A stretch of DNA of 64,000 nucleotides from Caldovatus aquaticus (GCF_019458025.1 NZ_JAHZUY010000005.1:1-64000); one strand, 5' to 3'; positions 35,500 to 46,042 are shown, counted from the stretch's first letter. Program-made: numbers and translations. Notes: generated by a model not told the origin, from the sequence alone.

Positions 35500-36609
35500 A
35501 TGACCGAATCCGAAACCGCCGTCGCCCGGCTCGCCGCGGACCTGGTCCGAATCGACAGCCGCTCCTTCGTCTCCAACCTCCCCGTCGCCGAGCGGATCGA
35601 GGCCGAACTCGCCGGCTTCGAGATCGAGCGGCTCGACTACACCGACACCCGCGGCGTGAGGAAGCGCGCCCTCGTCGCCCATCGCGGCCCGGCCGGGGGC
35701 TACGCCCTCTCGGGCCACATGGACACCGTGCCGGACACCGGCTGGCAGGAGGACCCCTTCTCCGCCCGCATCGACGAGCAGGGCTTCCTGCACGGCCTCG
35801 GCAGCGCCGACATGAAGGGCCAGGTCGCCGCCGCCATCCTCGCCGCCAGGGCGGCCGACAAGGACACCCCCGTCACCCTGCTGCTGACCACCGACGAGGA
35901 GACCACCAAGCAGGGCGCGCGCCTGATCGCGCAGTCCTCCGCCCTCGCCCGCTCCCTCGGCCTCCTCGGCATCGTCGTCGCCGAGCCGACCCGGCTCGCC
36001 CCGGTGCGCGGCCACCGCTCGCACGTCAACTTCATCGTCGAGGCCGAGGGGGTGCAGGCCCATTCCGCCCTCGGCACGGGGGTGAACGCCAACTGGCAGC
36101 TCATCCCCTTCCTCACCGAGATGCGCGCCCTCCACGAGCGCCTGCGCAGCGACCCCGCCCTGCAGGATCCCGCCTACGATCCGCCCTTCTCCGACTTCAA
36201 CCTGGTCCTCGACAACCACGGCACGGCGCTGAACGTCACGGTCGCCCGGGCCACCGCCGCCATCAAGTACCGCTACAGCCGCTCGGTGGACCCGGCGCCG
36301 GTCGTCGAGGCGGTGCGCGCGGCGGCCGCCCGCGCCGGCTTGCGCCTCTCCGAGCAGCGCGAGGGCCCGCCGCCCGAGCTGCCCGAGGACCATCCGCTGG
36401 TCCGGCTCGCGGTCCAGCTCACCAACCAGCGCGCCCGCACCGTCCCCTACGGCACGGACGCCTGCGAGCTGCAGGCGATCGCCCCCTGCGTCGTGCTCGG
36501 CCCGGAATCCTCGGACACCATCCACACGCCGCACGAGCGCGCGCGCATCGCCGATCTCGCCGCCGCGGTGCCGCTGTTCGGCCGGCTGCTCGCGGCGGGA
36601 CGAGGCTGA
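35500..36609 (+). CDS. M20-family metallohydrolase (ArgE/DapE-like)
   Basis: 369 residues. Zinc and catalytic segments: YALSGHMDTVPD (His/Asp), HGLGSADMKGQVAA (Asp), LLLTTDEETTKQGA (catalytic Glu pair), IVVAEPTRLAPV, and the C-terminal SSDTIHTPHERARI (His). The dimerisation domain with GVQAHSALGTGVNAN lies between. Hydrolyses N-acyl or amide groups of amino acid derivatives; substrate not determined. I chose the ATG at 35500; an earlier in-frame ATG at 35443 would overlap the divergent gene. It may act in the same pathway as the adjacent PLP/M81 genes. Confidence 0.88.
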   Translation: MTESETAVARLAADLVRIDSRSFVSNLPVAERIEAELAGFEIERLDYTDTRGVRKRALVAHRGPAGGYALSGHMDTVPDTGWQEDPFSARIDEQGFLHGLGSADMKGQVAAAILAARAADKDTPVTLLLTTDEETTKQGARLIAQSSALARSLGLLGIVVAEPTRLAPVRGHRSHVNFIVEAEGVQAHSALGTGVNANWQLIPFLTEMRALHERLRSDPALQDPAYDPPFSDFNLVLDNHGTALNVTVARATAAIKYRYSRSVDPAPVVEAVRAAAARAGLRLSEQREGPPPELPEDHPLVRLAVQLTNQRARTVPYGTDACELQAIAPCVVLGPESSDTIHTPHERARIADLAAAVPLFGRLLAAGRG

Positions 36610-36627
36610 GGGCCGGGGCCGGCCGCC

Positions 36628-36933
36628 TCAGCCGCTCCCCTCGCCCAGCAGGGCGTCGATCGCCCGCGCCAGCGCCACGTCCCGCTCCGACAGCCCGCCC
36701 GCGTCGTGGGTCGTCAGCGTGATCTCCACGCGGTTCCACACATTCGACCATTCGGGGTGGTGGTCGTGCCGCTCCGCCAGCAGGGCGACCCGGGCCATGA
36801 AGCCGAAGGCCTCGGAGAAGTCGCGGAAGCGGAAGGCGCGGCGGATGGCGTCGCGGTCCGCGAGCATCGCCCAGCCCGGCAGGACCCCGGGCAGGGCGGC
36901 GCGGGCGGCGGGATCGAGCGGGGCGATCGGCAT
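36628..36933 (-). CDS. phhB: 4a-hydroxytetrahydrobiopterin dehydratase (pterin-4a-carbinolamine dehydratase)
   Basis: 101 residues. Recycles the pterin cofactor of aromatic amino acid hydroxylases. The active-site motif [28 protein letters not shown] carries the conserved His residues (56, 58, 59) and Trp. Full length for the family. No phenylalanine hydroxylase is in the window. Convergent with the M20 gene. Confidence 0.92.
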   Translation of the reverse strand: MPIAPLDPAARAALPGVLPGWAMLADRDAIRRAFRFRDFSEAFGFMARVALLAERHDHHPEWSNVWNRVEITLTTHDAGGLSERDVALARAIDALLGEGSG

Positions 36934-37001
36934 GACGCGTTCCTCCTCCTCCTCGCGGACGGCTTGACGGAACGGCCGGCGCGGCGTCCGCTGGCGCCGT
37001 C

Positions 37002-37394
37002 ATGCGCCATGGCACGCCCCCCACCGCCGAGGACATCGTGGAGATGGCGGAGCGCGCCCTCTCCGCCATCCCCGAGCCGCTGCGCCGGATGGTGCACGGC
37101 ACCGCGATCGTGGTCGAGGAGGCCCCGGACGACGAGACCCTCGCCGAGATGGGCCTCGACAGCCCCTGGGAGCTCACCGGCCTCTACCGCGGCGTGCCGC
37201 TGACGCAGAAGAGCGTCTCCGACGTGCCGCACGCCCCGGACACGATCGTGCTCTACCGCGAGCCGATCCTGCTCGAGTGGATCGAGACCGGGGAGGACCT
37301 GTTCCGGCTGGTGCGCAACGTCCTGATCCACGAGATCGGCCACCACTTCGGCCTCTCGGACGAGGACATCGAGCGGCTCGAGCGCGAGGGATAG
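37002..37394 (+). CDS. Small metallopeptidase-family (zincin-like, DUF1025/MMP-type) protein
   Basis: 130 residues containing one zinc-binding motif, LIHEIGHHFGLSDEDIERLE (near residue 110), preceded by ITLYREPILL-like strands. Proteins of this short family are conserved in Alphaproteobacteria and have a single HExxH helix but no signal peptide, so it is cytoplasmic. Biological role unknown. A perfect GC hairpin lies directly after the stop codon. Confidence 0.85.
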   Translation: MRHGTPPTAEDIVEMAERALSAIPEPLRRMVHGTAIVVEEAPDDETLAEMGLDSPWELTGLYRGVPLTQKSVSDVPHAPDTIVLYREPILLEWIETGEDLFRLVRNVLIHEIGHHFGLSDEDIERLEREG

Positions 37395-37395
37395 G

Positions 37396-37421
37396 GCGCG
37401 CCGCCGCCGGGGGCGGCGCGC
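37396..37421 (+). terminator. GC hairpin after the zincin gene
   Basis: GCGCGCCGCC (37396-37405) and GGCGGCGCGC (37412-37421) are perfect complements with a six-base loop, beginning one base after the stop codon. There is no T-run, so termination efficiency is uncertain. Confidence 0.4.
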
Positions 37422-37830
37422 TCCGGACGGGCCTGCGGCACGGCCGACGCGCCCCTGCGGCGGCGTGGGAGCGGCGGCGCGGCCATGGTCCCGGCGTTCG
37501 TGCCCCCTCTTCCCGACCCTTCCCCTCGCCCTCGGCGCGCCGATGGCCGGCCGGTCCGGGGCTGGCGGCCGCGCCTTGGCCACGGCCGGAATTGCCGCCA
37601 CGCCGGGGGTGGTCCGCCTGATCCGGTTCCGCATCTCGCCCCTGGATCTCGCCCCTGGCCGGCGTGAGCGGCGGCGCCGGGCGCGGCGCGGGGGGCAGCT
37701 GCGGCCTATTGCCCGGCCCCACCCCGGAACGGCGTCCGGCCTTGCGGTCGCGGATCGCGCCCGGCCGGCGGCGACGACCGAACGGTGGGGAGTGACCGCG
37801 GGCGGCCTGCCCGGCGCTGCCGCTCCGGCC

Positions 37831-37859
37831 TTGAGCCGGGGCGCGGAGGCGGCTAAGGC
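37831..37859 (+). promoter_or_regulatory. Candidate promoter of the mre-mrd operon
   Basis: TTGAGC (37831-37836), 17-bp spacer, TAAGGC (37854-37859), about 85 bp before the mreB ATG. Best sigma-70-like match in the long gap; prediction only. Confidence 0.35.
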
Positions 37860-37890
37860 ACCCCGCTCCCGGCCCTGCGCGCGATCGTGA

Positions 37891-38988
<1,098 letters not shown>

Positions 38989-39055
38989 GGATCGGCGAGG
39001 CTGGGTCCGGCCGGCGGCGAGCTGCCGGCCGGCGAAGGGGGGACCGGACCGAACC

Positions 39056-39931
39056 GTGTTGCGTCTCAGCATCCCGCTGCGGCAGGCACTGGCCCGGCTG
39101 TCCCTGCCGGTTCTGGTCGCCATGGCCTTCGGGACCATGCTGCTCGGCAAGGCAGACACGCTGCTGGCCGAGCGGGCGCGGGTCGCGCTGGCCGACGTCC
39201 TGGCCCCACTCTGGGCGGCGCTGGCCGAGCCGCTGCGCGCGGCGCGGAACGCCGTGGAGGAGGCCCGGGCGCTGCTCGCGCTGCGCGAGGAGAACGCCCG
39301 GCTGCGCGAGGAGAACGAGCGCCTGCGCCGCTGGCACGCCGCGGCGCTCGCCCTCGAGGCCGAGAACGCCCTGCTGCGCCGCCAGCTCGACGTCATCCCG
39401 GAGCCCGCGCCGCGCTTCGTCACCGCGCGCGCGGTGGCCGACGGCGGCGGCGTCTATGCCCGGGCCGTGCTGGTCGCCACGCGGCCCGGCCACGCCATCC
39501 GCAAGGGCCAGGTGGCGCTCGACGACCGCGGCCTCGTCGGCCGGGTGACCGAGGTCGGGGCGCGGTCGGCCCGCGTGCTGCTCGTCACCGACATCAACAG
39601 CCGCATCCCGGTGGCCCTGGAGGGCAGCCGGGCGCGGGCGCTGATGATCGGCACCAACGGCCCGCGGCCGCGCCTCGCCTACTGGCCGCAGGGGACCCCG
39701 CCGGCGGAGGGCGAGCGGGTCGTCACCAACGGCGAGGGCAACCTGTTCCCCGGCGGCCTGCCGGTCGGCGTGGTCCGCTGGTCCGGCGCCGGCGTGCCCG
39801 AGGTCGAGCTGTTCGCCCGGCTCGACCGGCTGGACTTCGTGCGGCTGTTCGACCTCGGCCCCGAGGGCATCCTGCCGCCCGAGGCCGTGGCCCGTCCGGG
39901 TGCGGTGCGCCTCGGGGCGGCGCGGCGATGA
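39056..39931 (+). CDS. mreC: Rod-shape-determining protein MreC
   Basis: 291 residues: one N-terminal membrane helix (about 15-35), a coiled coil (RALLALREENARLREENERLR, about 75-110), then the beta-barrel half with the MreC signature VALDDRGLVGRVTEVG and LVTDINSRIPV. The periplasmic protein links MreB to the PBPs. A GTG at 39056 is the best start, as no ATG occurs in frame before the membrane helix. Stop overlaps the mreD start (ATGA). Confidence 0.93.
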   Translation: MLRLSIPLRQALARLSLPVLVAMAFGTMLLGKADTLLAERARVALADVLAPLWAALAEPLRAARNAVEEARALLALREENARLREENERLRRWHAAALALEAENALLRRQLDVIPEPAPRFVTARAVADGGGVYARAVLVATRPGHAIRKGQVALDDRGLVGRVTEVGARSARVLLVTDINSRIPVALEGSRARALMIGTNGPRPRLAYWPQGTPPAEGERVVTNGEGNLFPGGLPVGVVRWSGAGVPEVELFARLDRLDFVRLFDLGPEGILPPEAVARPGAVRLGAARR

Positions 39932-40509
39932 CCCGGTCCGGCCCTCCCGGCGGCGTCGCGCCGGCGCGCCCCGCGCCGCCGGGACGGAAGGAGCCGCCCC
40001 CCGGGCTGCTGCACCGGCTCGACGCCCTGGGCCGCGCCACCCTGCCCGGCGCGGCGACGGCGCTGCTGATGGTCCTGGCCGCCGCGCCGGCCGGGCCGCC
40101 GGGCGCGGTGGCGGCGGTCTGCCTGCCCGCGGTGTTCTTCTGGTCGGTGTTCCGTCCGGCGGTCATGCCCGCCCCCCTGGTGTTCGTCCTGGGTCTGCTG
40201 CAGGACCTGCTCGGCCTCGCGCCGCTCGGCGCCGGCGTGCTCACGCTGCTGCTCGCGCACGGCGCGGCGGTGCGCTGGCGGCGGGCGATCGCGCGGCAGG
40301 GCTTCGTGGTCGTGTGGACGCTCTACGGCGCGGTCGCGGCCGCGGCGATGGCGCTCGGCTGGATGCTGCAGCTCCTGCTGACGCTGCGCCTGCCGCCGGT
40401 CGTGCCGGCCTGGCACCTGTTCCTGCTCTCCACCGGGCTCTACCCCCTGCTCGCCTGGCCGATGGCCCGGCTCCACCAGGCGATGAGCCGGGCGGAGGCG
40501 GCCGCATGA
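39928..40509 (+). CDS. mreD: Rod-shape-determining protein MreD
   Basis: 193 residues with a proline-rich N-terminal tail and about five membrane helices. Weakly conserved as usual for MreD, but position between mreC and mrdA and the motif LVFVLGLLQDLLGLAPLGAGVL identify it. 4-bp overlaps on both sides (ATGA) indicate coupled translation. Confidence 0.88.
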   Translation: MTRSGPPGGVAPARPAPPGRKEPPPGLLHRLDALGRATLPGAATALLMVLAAAPAGPPGAVAAVCLPAVFFWSVFRPAVMPAPLVFVLGLLQDLLGLAPLGAGVLTLLLAHGAAVRWRRAIARQGFVVVWTLYGAVAAAAMALGWMLQLLLTLRLPPVVPAWHLFLLSTGLYPLLAWPMARLHQAMSRAEAAA

Positions 40510-42470
40510 GCGGCTCCCTCCGCGCCCCCGGGCTGCGCTGGCGCCGCGCCCTGCCCGGGCACGGCCTGGGGGGCGCCCTCGGCACCAGCGTCCGGCGCGA
40601 GGAGGAACGCCGCCGCGGCGTCTTCACCCGCCGCGCCCTGGCCCTTGGCGCCTTGCAGCTCGGCGCCTTCGGCTTCCTCGGCCACCGGCTCTGGCGGCTG
40701 CAGGTCGAGCAGGGCGAGCGCTACGCGACGCTCGCCGAGGAGAACCGCATCAGCGTGCGGCTGATCGCGCCGCCGCGGGGCCGGGTGCTGGACCGCGCGG
40801 GCCGCATCGTCGCCGGCAACCGGCTGAACTGGCGCGCCCTGCTGGTCGCCGAGCAGGCCGCCGACGTCGCCGCCACCCTCGACACCTTCTCGCGCATCGT
40901 CCCGCTCGCCGAGCACGAGCGCGCCCGCATCGAGCGCGAACTGCGCCGCCGCCGCCGCTTCGTCCCCGTGGTGGTGCGCGAATTCCTCGACTGGGAGGAG
41001 ATGGCGCGGATCGAGCTCAACGCGCCCGACCTGCCCGGCATCAGCGTGGACGTGGGCACCACCCGGATCTATCCGGAGGGCGAGCACCTCGCCCACGTCG
41101 TCGGCTACGTCGCGCCGCCGAGCGAGGCCGACATCGGCGACGACCCGCTGCTCGAGCTGCCCGGCATCCGCGTCGGCCGCGCCGGCATCGAGCGCCACCA
41201 CGACCGGGTCCTGCGCGGCCAGGCCGGCACGGTGCAGCTCGAGGTCAACGCGGTCGGCCGCGTCATCCGCGAGCTCGACCGGCGCGAGGGCGCCCCCGGC
41301 CAGGACGTGCAGATCACGATCGACGCCGAGCTGCAGAAGGCGATCCGGGCGAGGATCGAGGAGGGCACCACCGCCGTCCTGCTGGACGCGCGCAACGGGG
41401 AGGTGCTGGCGATGGCGACCAAGCCCTCCTTCGACCCCAACCTGTTCAACGCCGGCGTGCCGGCGGCGCTGTGGCGGCGGTGGACCGCCGCGCGCTCGAC
41501 GCCGCTGATCAACAAGGCGACGAACGGCCTCTACGCGCCGGGCTCGACCTTCAAGATGGCCGTCGCGCTCGCCGCGCTCGAGGCCCGGGTCTGCACGCCC
41601 GGCGAGCGCGTGCACTGCCCGGGCCACATGGACCTCGGCAACACGCGCTTCCACTGCCACAAGCGCGGCGGCCACGGCGGCGTGGACCTGCGCGCGGCGC
41701 TCAAGTACTCCTGCGACGTCTATTTCTACGAGATGGCGCGGCGCCTCGGCATCGACCGCATCGCGGCGATGGCGCGGCGCCTCGGCCTCGGCGTGGACCT
41801 CGAGATCGAGCTGCCGGGCGCGCGCCGCGGCCTGGTGCCGACCCGGGCCTGGCGCGAGGCGCAGGGCAAGCCCTGGTCGCCGGGCGACACGGTGGTGCAC
41901 GGCATCGGCCAGGGCTTCTACCAGCTCACGCCCCTCGCGCTCGCGACCTACACGGCGCGCCTCGCCACCGGGCGCGCGGTGCAGCCGCACCTGACGCGCG
42001 CGATCGGCGGCCGGCCGGTGCGCGGGTCGCGGCCCGAGGACTGGCCGGCGCTCGGCATCAGCGAGCGCGACCTGCGCCTGGTGCGGGAGGCCATGTGGGC
42101 GGTGGTGAACGAGGAGGGCGGCACGGCGCGCCTTTCCCGCCTGCCGTCCTGGGTCGGCGCGCAGATGGCGGGCAAGACCGGCACGACGCAGGTGCGGCGG
42201 GTGACGCGCGAGCAGCGCGAGCGCGGCTTCAACGTCAACCAGGTGCCGCGGGAGTGGCGGCCGCACGCCCTGTTCGTCGCCTTCGCGCCGCACGACGATC
42301 CGCTCTTCGCGGTCTCGGTCGTGGTCGAGCACGGCACCAGCGGCTCCGCCGCCGCGGCGCCGCTGGCGCGCGACATCCTCGTCGAGGCCTTCCAGCGCCT
42401 GCGGCCGCCGGCCGGCGGGGCGCCGCCCGCGGCGGGGGGACCGCGGGTGGCGGAGGCGCAGCCGCGATGA
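40506..42470 (+). CDS. mrdA: Penicillin-binding protein 2 (peptidoglycan transpeptidase)
   Basis: Class B PBP of 654 residues that cross-links lateral wall peptidoglycan with RodA. An arginine-rich cytoplasmic tail and one membrane helix (about 40-60) precede the pedestal domain (IAPPRGRVLDRAGRIVAGN). The transpeptidase domain has the acylated Ser in APGSTFKMA (near 348), the SxN motif as KYSCDVYFYE (SCD), and AGKTGTTQV (near 555). Overlaps mreD and rodA by 4 bp. Confidence 0.95.
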   Translation: MSGSLRAPGLRWRRALPGHGLGGALGTSVRREEERRRGVFTRRALALGALQLGAFGFLGHRLWRLQVEQGERYATLAEENRISVRLIAPPRGRVLDRAGRIVAGNRLNWRALLVAEQAADVAATLDTFSRIVPLAEHERARIERELRRRRRFVPVVVREFLDWEEMARIELNAPDLPGISVDVGTTRIYPEGEHLAHVVGYVAPPSEADIGDDPLLELPGIRVGRAGIERHHDRVLRGQAGTVQLEVNAVGRVIRELDRREGAPGQDVQITIDAELQKAIRARIEEGTTAVLLDARNGEVLAMATKPSFDPNLFNAGVPAALWRRWTAARSTPLINKATNGLYAPGSTFKMAVALAALEARVCTPGERVHCPGHMDLGNTRFHCHKRGGHGGVDLRAALKYSCDVYFYEMARRLGIDRIAAMARRLGLGVDLEIELPGARRGLVPTRAWREAQGKPWSPGDTVVHGIGQGFYQLTPLALATYTARLATGRAVQPHLTRAIGGRPVRGSRPEDWPALGISERDLRLVREAMWAVVNEEGGTARLSRLPSWVGAQMAGKTGTTQVRRVTREQRERGFNVNQVPREWRPHALFVAFAPHDDPLFAVSVVVEHGTSGSAAAAPLARDILVEAFQRLRPPAGGAPPAAGGPRVAEAQPR

Positions 42471-43618
42471 CGGGCGCGTTCGAGCGCCGGCTGCTGGTCC
42501 GCGACCGCGGCGCCGCCGTGCTCGCCAAGCTGTGGCGCATCCCCTGGGGGTTCGTGCTGCTCCTCTGCCTGATCGCGGCGGTGGGCTACGCGGCGCTCTA
42601 CTCGGCGGGCGGCGGCGCGCCCGAGCCCTACGCGCAGAAGCACGCGATCCGCTTCGGCTTCGGTCTGGTCCTGATGCTCGCGGTCGCGCTGGTGGACATC
42701 CGGATCATCGCGCGTCTCGCCTGGCCGGCCTATGCGGGCGGGGTCGCGCTGCTGGCCCTGGTGCTCGTGCACGGGACCGTGGGCAAGGGGGCGCAGCGGT
42801 GGATCGATGTCGGTCCGCTGCAGCTCCAGCCCTCCGAGCTGATGAAGATCCTGCTCGTGGCCGCACTGGCGGCGTGGTTCCGCCGGGCGAGCTGGGAGCG
42901 GGTCGGCAATCCGCTGTTCCTGGTCCCGCCCGCCCTGGCGGTGGCGGTGCCGGTGGCGCTGATCCTGAAGCAGCCCAACCTGGGCACGGCGCTGATCACG
43001 GCCGCGGTCGGCGCGGCGGTGTTCTGGGCCGCCGGCGTGCGCTGGTGGAAGTTCGCGCTCGGGCTGGGCGCCGTCGCGCTGGCCGCGCCGGTCGCCTACC
43101 ACCATCTGCGCGACTACCAGAAGGCGCGGATCCAGACCTTCCTCGACCCGGAGAGCGACCCGCTCGGCGCCGGCTACAACATCATCCAGTCGAAGATCGC
43201 GCTCGGCTCGGGCGGGATGTGGGGCAAGGGGTTCCTGCAGGGCACGCAGGGGCACCTCAACTTCCTGCCGGAGAAGCAGACCGACTTCATCTTCACCATG
43301 CTGGCCGAGGAATTCGGCCTGGTCGGCTCGCTGACCGTGCTCGGGCTGATGCTGCTCGTGGTGGCGTTCTGCCACCTGGTGGCGCTGCGCTGCCGGCATC
43401 AGTTCGGGCGGCTGCTCGCGGTGGGGCTCGGCACGAACTATTTTCTTTACGTTTTCGTCAACGTCGCGATGGTGACGGGCTCCATTCCGGTGGGGGGCGT
43501 GCCGCTGCCGCTGATCTCGCATGGCGGCTCGGCGATGCTGACGGTCATGCTGGGCTTCGGGCTGCTGCTCTCGGCCTGGGTGCACCGGGACGCGGACCTG
43601 GGCCCGGCCCGGGAATGA
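42467..43618 (+). CDS. rodA: Peptidoglycan glycosyltransferase RodA
   Basis: SEDS-family polymerase, 383 residues, about ten membrane helices. Hallmarks: KGAQRWIDVGPLQLQPSELMKI, LKQPNLGTALI, the catalytic-loop Asp region FLDPESDPLGAGYNIIQSKIALGSGG, NFLPEKQTDFIF and GGVPLPLISHGGSA. It works with PBP2. Last gene of the mre-mrd run; the tRNA-Lys promoter follows within 40 bp. Confidence 0.96.
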   Translation: MTGAFERRLLVRDRGAAVLAKLWRIPWGFVLLLCLIAAVGYAALYSAGGGAPEPYAQKHAIRFGFGLVLMLAVALVDIRIIARLAWPAYAGGVALLALVLVHGTVGKGAQRWIDVGPLQLQPSELMKILLVAALAAWFRRASWERVGNPLFLVPPALAVAVPVALILKQPNLGTALITAAVGAAVFWAAGVRWWKFALGLGAVALAAPVAYHHLRDYQKARIQTFLDPESDPLGAGYNIIQSKIALGSGGMWGKGFLQGTQGHLNFLPEKQTDFIFTMLAEEFGLVGSLTVLGLMLLVVAFCHLVALRCRHQFGRLLAVGLGTNYFLYVFVNVAMVTGSIPVGGVPLPLISHGGSAMLTVMLGFGLLLSAWVHRDADLGPARE

Positions 43619-43657
43619 GGGGGGCGGAAAGGCCCCCGGGTCCGGGAGATTTCGGGG

Positions 43658-43685
43658 TTGATTTGCCGGCGCGGGGCGTTATGTA
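43658..43685 (+). promoter_or_regulatory. Promoter of tRNA-Lys
   Basis: TTGATT (43658-43663), 16-bp spacer, TATGTA (43680-43685), the best sigma-70 match in the window and in a small AT-richer patch between rodA and the tRNA. Predicts a 5' leader of about 45 nt. Confidence 0.55.
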
Positions 43686-43735
43686 GCCGGCCGCGCACCG
43701 GCGCGCCGCCGCGGCGGCGGCCGGTATGACCCGGC

Positions 43736-43811
<76 letters not shown>

Positions 43812-44154
43812 GCGCCTGGCGGCGCGATCCGCGGTTTCGTCCGGCTCGGGGCTTCCGTGGGGCTTCGGCCTCAGCCTCGCCGCGCCATCCTCCGGCATGT
43901 TCCTGACCTAGCGGCAGGCGGGGACGTAGGCGCCGGGCGCGTCCTCCGGCGCCCCGGCGATCCCTGGCCTGCCGCGGCGCGGGCAACGCCTCGTCCCGGC
44001 TGCGGCACCGGCCACGGCGCCGCCGGTCCGGCCGCCTCCGCCTCCGGCAACGCGGTGATCCGGCCGGCGATGGCGGTGCCCGCGCGCCTGGCGCGCCACG
44101 GCGGTCGCCGGGATGCCGGGATGGCCTGACCCCGTCGCCGTCCGGACGTCCGCC
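43812..44154. other. Intergenic region between tRNA-Lys and the hydantoinase gene
   Basis: 343 bp between the end of tRNA-Lys and the stop of the opposite-strand hydantoinase gene. I see no gene, no convincing terminator with a T-run and no integrase or attachment-site duplication of the tRNA 3' end. Confidence 0.5.
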
Positions 44155-45588
44155 TCAGACCGCGGCGCCTTCCAGCACTTCGTCCGGGATGCGCCGCGGC
44201 AGCCACTCGCCGCTCGGCGCCGCGCCGCCGAGGAAGCGGCCGTCCTCGACCACCACCTTGCCGCGCAGGATGGTCATGCAGGGCCAGGCGGCGACCTCGC
44301 GGCCCTCCCAGGGCGAGTAGTCGGTCTCGTGCAGCGTCTCGGCGCGCACGATGCGCCGCAGCGCGGGGTCGAGGATGGTGATGTCGGCGTCGCTCCCCGG
44401 CGCGATCGCCCCCTTGCGCGGGTAGAGCCCCATCACCTTCGCCGCGTTGGTCGAGACCAGGTCCACGAAGCACCGCAGCGGGTAGCCGCGCTTCGCCACC
44501 GCCTCGGTGTACATCACCGCGAGGCGCGGCTCGACGCCCGCATTGCCGCCGGTGGTGTCGTCGATCCGCCTGCCCTGCACCTTCACCGCGAGCGAGCAGC
44601 AGATCTCGTCCGTCGCCACCGAGCCGATCGCGCCGTCGCGCGTCCCGGCCCACAGCTCCTCCTGGTCCGCCTTCGACTTCAGCGACGGGTAGGTATGGTA
44701 GATCTGCCCGTTCGGGCGGCGATAGTCCTCGCTGCTGTAGAGCAGGTACTGGTGCAGCGTCTCGCCGTAGATCGGCAGGCCCTTCGCCTGCGCCTCGCGG
44801 ATCGCGCGCACGCCGTTCGCCGCCGAGACGTGCATCATGTAGAGCGCCGTGCCCGGCACGTGCTCGGCGAGGCGGATGACGCGGCGGAAGGAGAGGTCCT
44901 CCGACAGCGTGTTGTGCACCTCCGCCATGTTCTCGAAGCCGACGCGCCCCTCGCGGATCAGCTTCGCGTACATGTGCATGACGATGTCGTTGTCCTCGGC
45001 GTGGATCACGCCGAGGCCGCGCGCGGCGGCCAGCACCTTGAACACCTCCCAGATGTCGCCGAAGTCCACCATGCGGCCGCGGCGGCTCGGGGTGATGTCG
45101 GTGGTGAAGATCTTCACCGTCGGCCACCCCGCGCGGATCGCCTCGCCGAGCTGGGCGGGGATGTCCGGCGGCAGGTCGCCCTCGACCATCACGTGGAAGG
45201 CGTAGTCGCAATGGCAGCCGTCCGCGGTCCATTCGGCGCGGCGCTTCTCGATCACGCCCTCGATGGTGCTGCCGTGGGTCCAGCGGACGAAGTCGATCAT
45301 CGTGGTCGTGCCGCCGTGCAGCGCCGCGCGGCTGACCCGGTTGGGCCCCTCGGTGAGGCCCGCCGTGCCGTCCGGGTTGGGCAGGTGCCACAGGCAGTGC
45401 ACGTGCGGATCAATTCCGCCCGGCATCACGATCTTGCCCATGGCGTCCACGAGCCGCGCGCCCTCCGGCACCGGGAAGCTCCCCGGCGCGGCCACCGCGA
45501 CGATGCGCCCGCCGGCGATCGCCACGTCGGCCGGCCCGTCGCCCTGCGGGGTGACGACGCGATCGCCGCGGATGACGAGCTCGACCAT
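44155..45588 (-). CDS. Dihydropyrimidinase / hydantoinase
   Basis: 477-residue amidohydrolase that opens dihydropyrimidine or hydantoin rings. Metal ligands: His-x-His in GGIDPHVHCLW, the carboxylated Lys in GWPTVKIFTTD, His in VIHAEDND and MMHVSAANG, and Asp in SVATDEICCS. C-terminal KGAIAPGSDADITILDP is typical. The ATG at 45588 has a GGAGGGGG ribosome binding site. No dihydropyrimidine dehydrogenase or beta-ureidopropionase gene is adjacent, so its natural substrate is uncertain. Confidence 0.9.
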   Translation of the reverse strand: MVELVIRGDRVVTPQGDGPADVAIAGGRIVAVAAPGSFPVPEGARLVDAMGKIVMPGGIDPHVHCLWHLPNPDGTAGLTEGPNRVSRAALHGGTTTMIDFVRWTHGSTIEGVIEKRRAEWTADGCHCDYAFHVMVEGDLPPDIPAQLGEAIRAGWPTVKIFTTDITPSRRGRMVDFGDIWEVFKVLAAARGLGVIHAEDNDIVMHMYAKLIREGRVGFENMAEVHNTLSEDLSFRRVIRLAEHVPGTALYMMHVSAANGVRAIREAQAKGLPIYGETLHQYLLYSSEDYRRPNGQIYHTYPSLKSKADQEELWAGTRDGAIGSVATDEICCSLAVKVQGRRIDDTTGGNAGVEPRLAVMYTEAVAKRGYPLRCFVDLVSTNAAKVMGLYPRKGAIAPGSDADITILDPALRRIVRAETLHETDYSPWEGREVAAWPCMTILRGKVVVEDGRFLGGAAPSGEWLPRRIPDEVLEGAAV

Positions 45589-45901
45589 GGCGCTTCCCCC
45601 TCCGTTGCGGAGGGCGGCATGGTCCTGCGGCCGCCGGTGCGGCGCAAGGGCTGGCGGGAGACGGCCCCGCGGCCGGAGCCCACTCCCTGGGCGTGCGAAT
45701 GGCCGCGGCGGGCGACGCCGTCGCCGGATGCGTCCGGGCGGAAGGCGCCGAAGGCGGTGCCGGCGGTGTCGCGGAAGCCCGCGGCGGGGTCGGCCGCGGA
45801 TCGCCCGCCTGGCGAAAAGCGGCGCGAGCGGGTTCAGGCCCGGCACCTGCCCGCAAGCCGTCCGCGAGGACGAGACGACGCCACCATGCAAGGGATCGCA
45901 A
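45589..45901. other. Intergenic region upstream of the hydantoinase gene
   Basis: 313 bp up to the 3' end of tRNA-Pro. A plus-strand frame here ends in the sequence GAAGFEPTTPSPPD, which is the known artefact of translating an antisense tRNA and not a protein. Nothing else recognised. Confidence 0.55.
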
Positions 45902-45978
45902 TGGTCGGAGCGGCGGGATTTGAACCCACGACCCCCAGTCCCCCAGACTGATGCGCTACCAGGCTGCGCTACGCTCCG
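45902..45978 (-). tRNA. tRNA-Pro (anticodon GGG)
   Basis: Minus strand: acceptor CGGAGCG / CGCTCCG, D arm GCGCAGCCTGGTAGCGC, anticodon stem TCAGT / ACTGG with loop CTGGGGG (anticodon GGG), T arm with GTTCAAAT, discriminator A (45905) and encoded CCA (45902-45904). It lies 64 bp downstream of merR in the same direction. Confidence 0.96.
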
Positions 45979-46042
45979 ACCAGCGCCCGCGATCTAGCAC
46001 CGGCCGCGCGCCGGCGCCAGTCCCGGGGGAGAGGGCGGCCGT

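Noticed and set aside
37465-37890. Open frame upstream of mreB
   Set aside because: Arg/Pro/Ala-rich translation without motif, no ribosome binding site; overlaps the likely mreB promoter.
45618-45951. Plus-strand frame ending in GAAGFEPTTPSPPD upstream of and across tRNA-Pro
   Set aside because: This peptide is the well-known artefact from translating the antisense of tRNA-Pro; no protein support.
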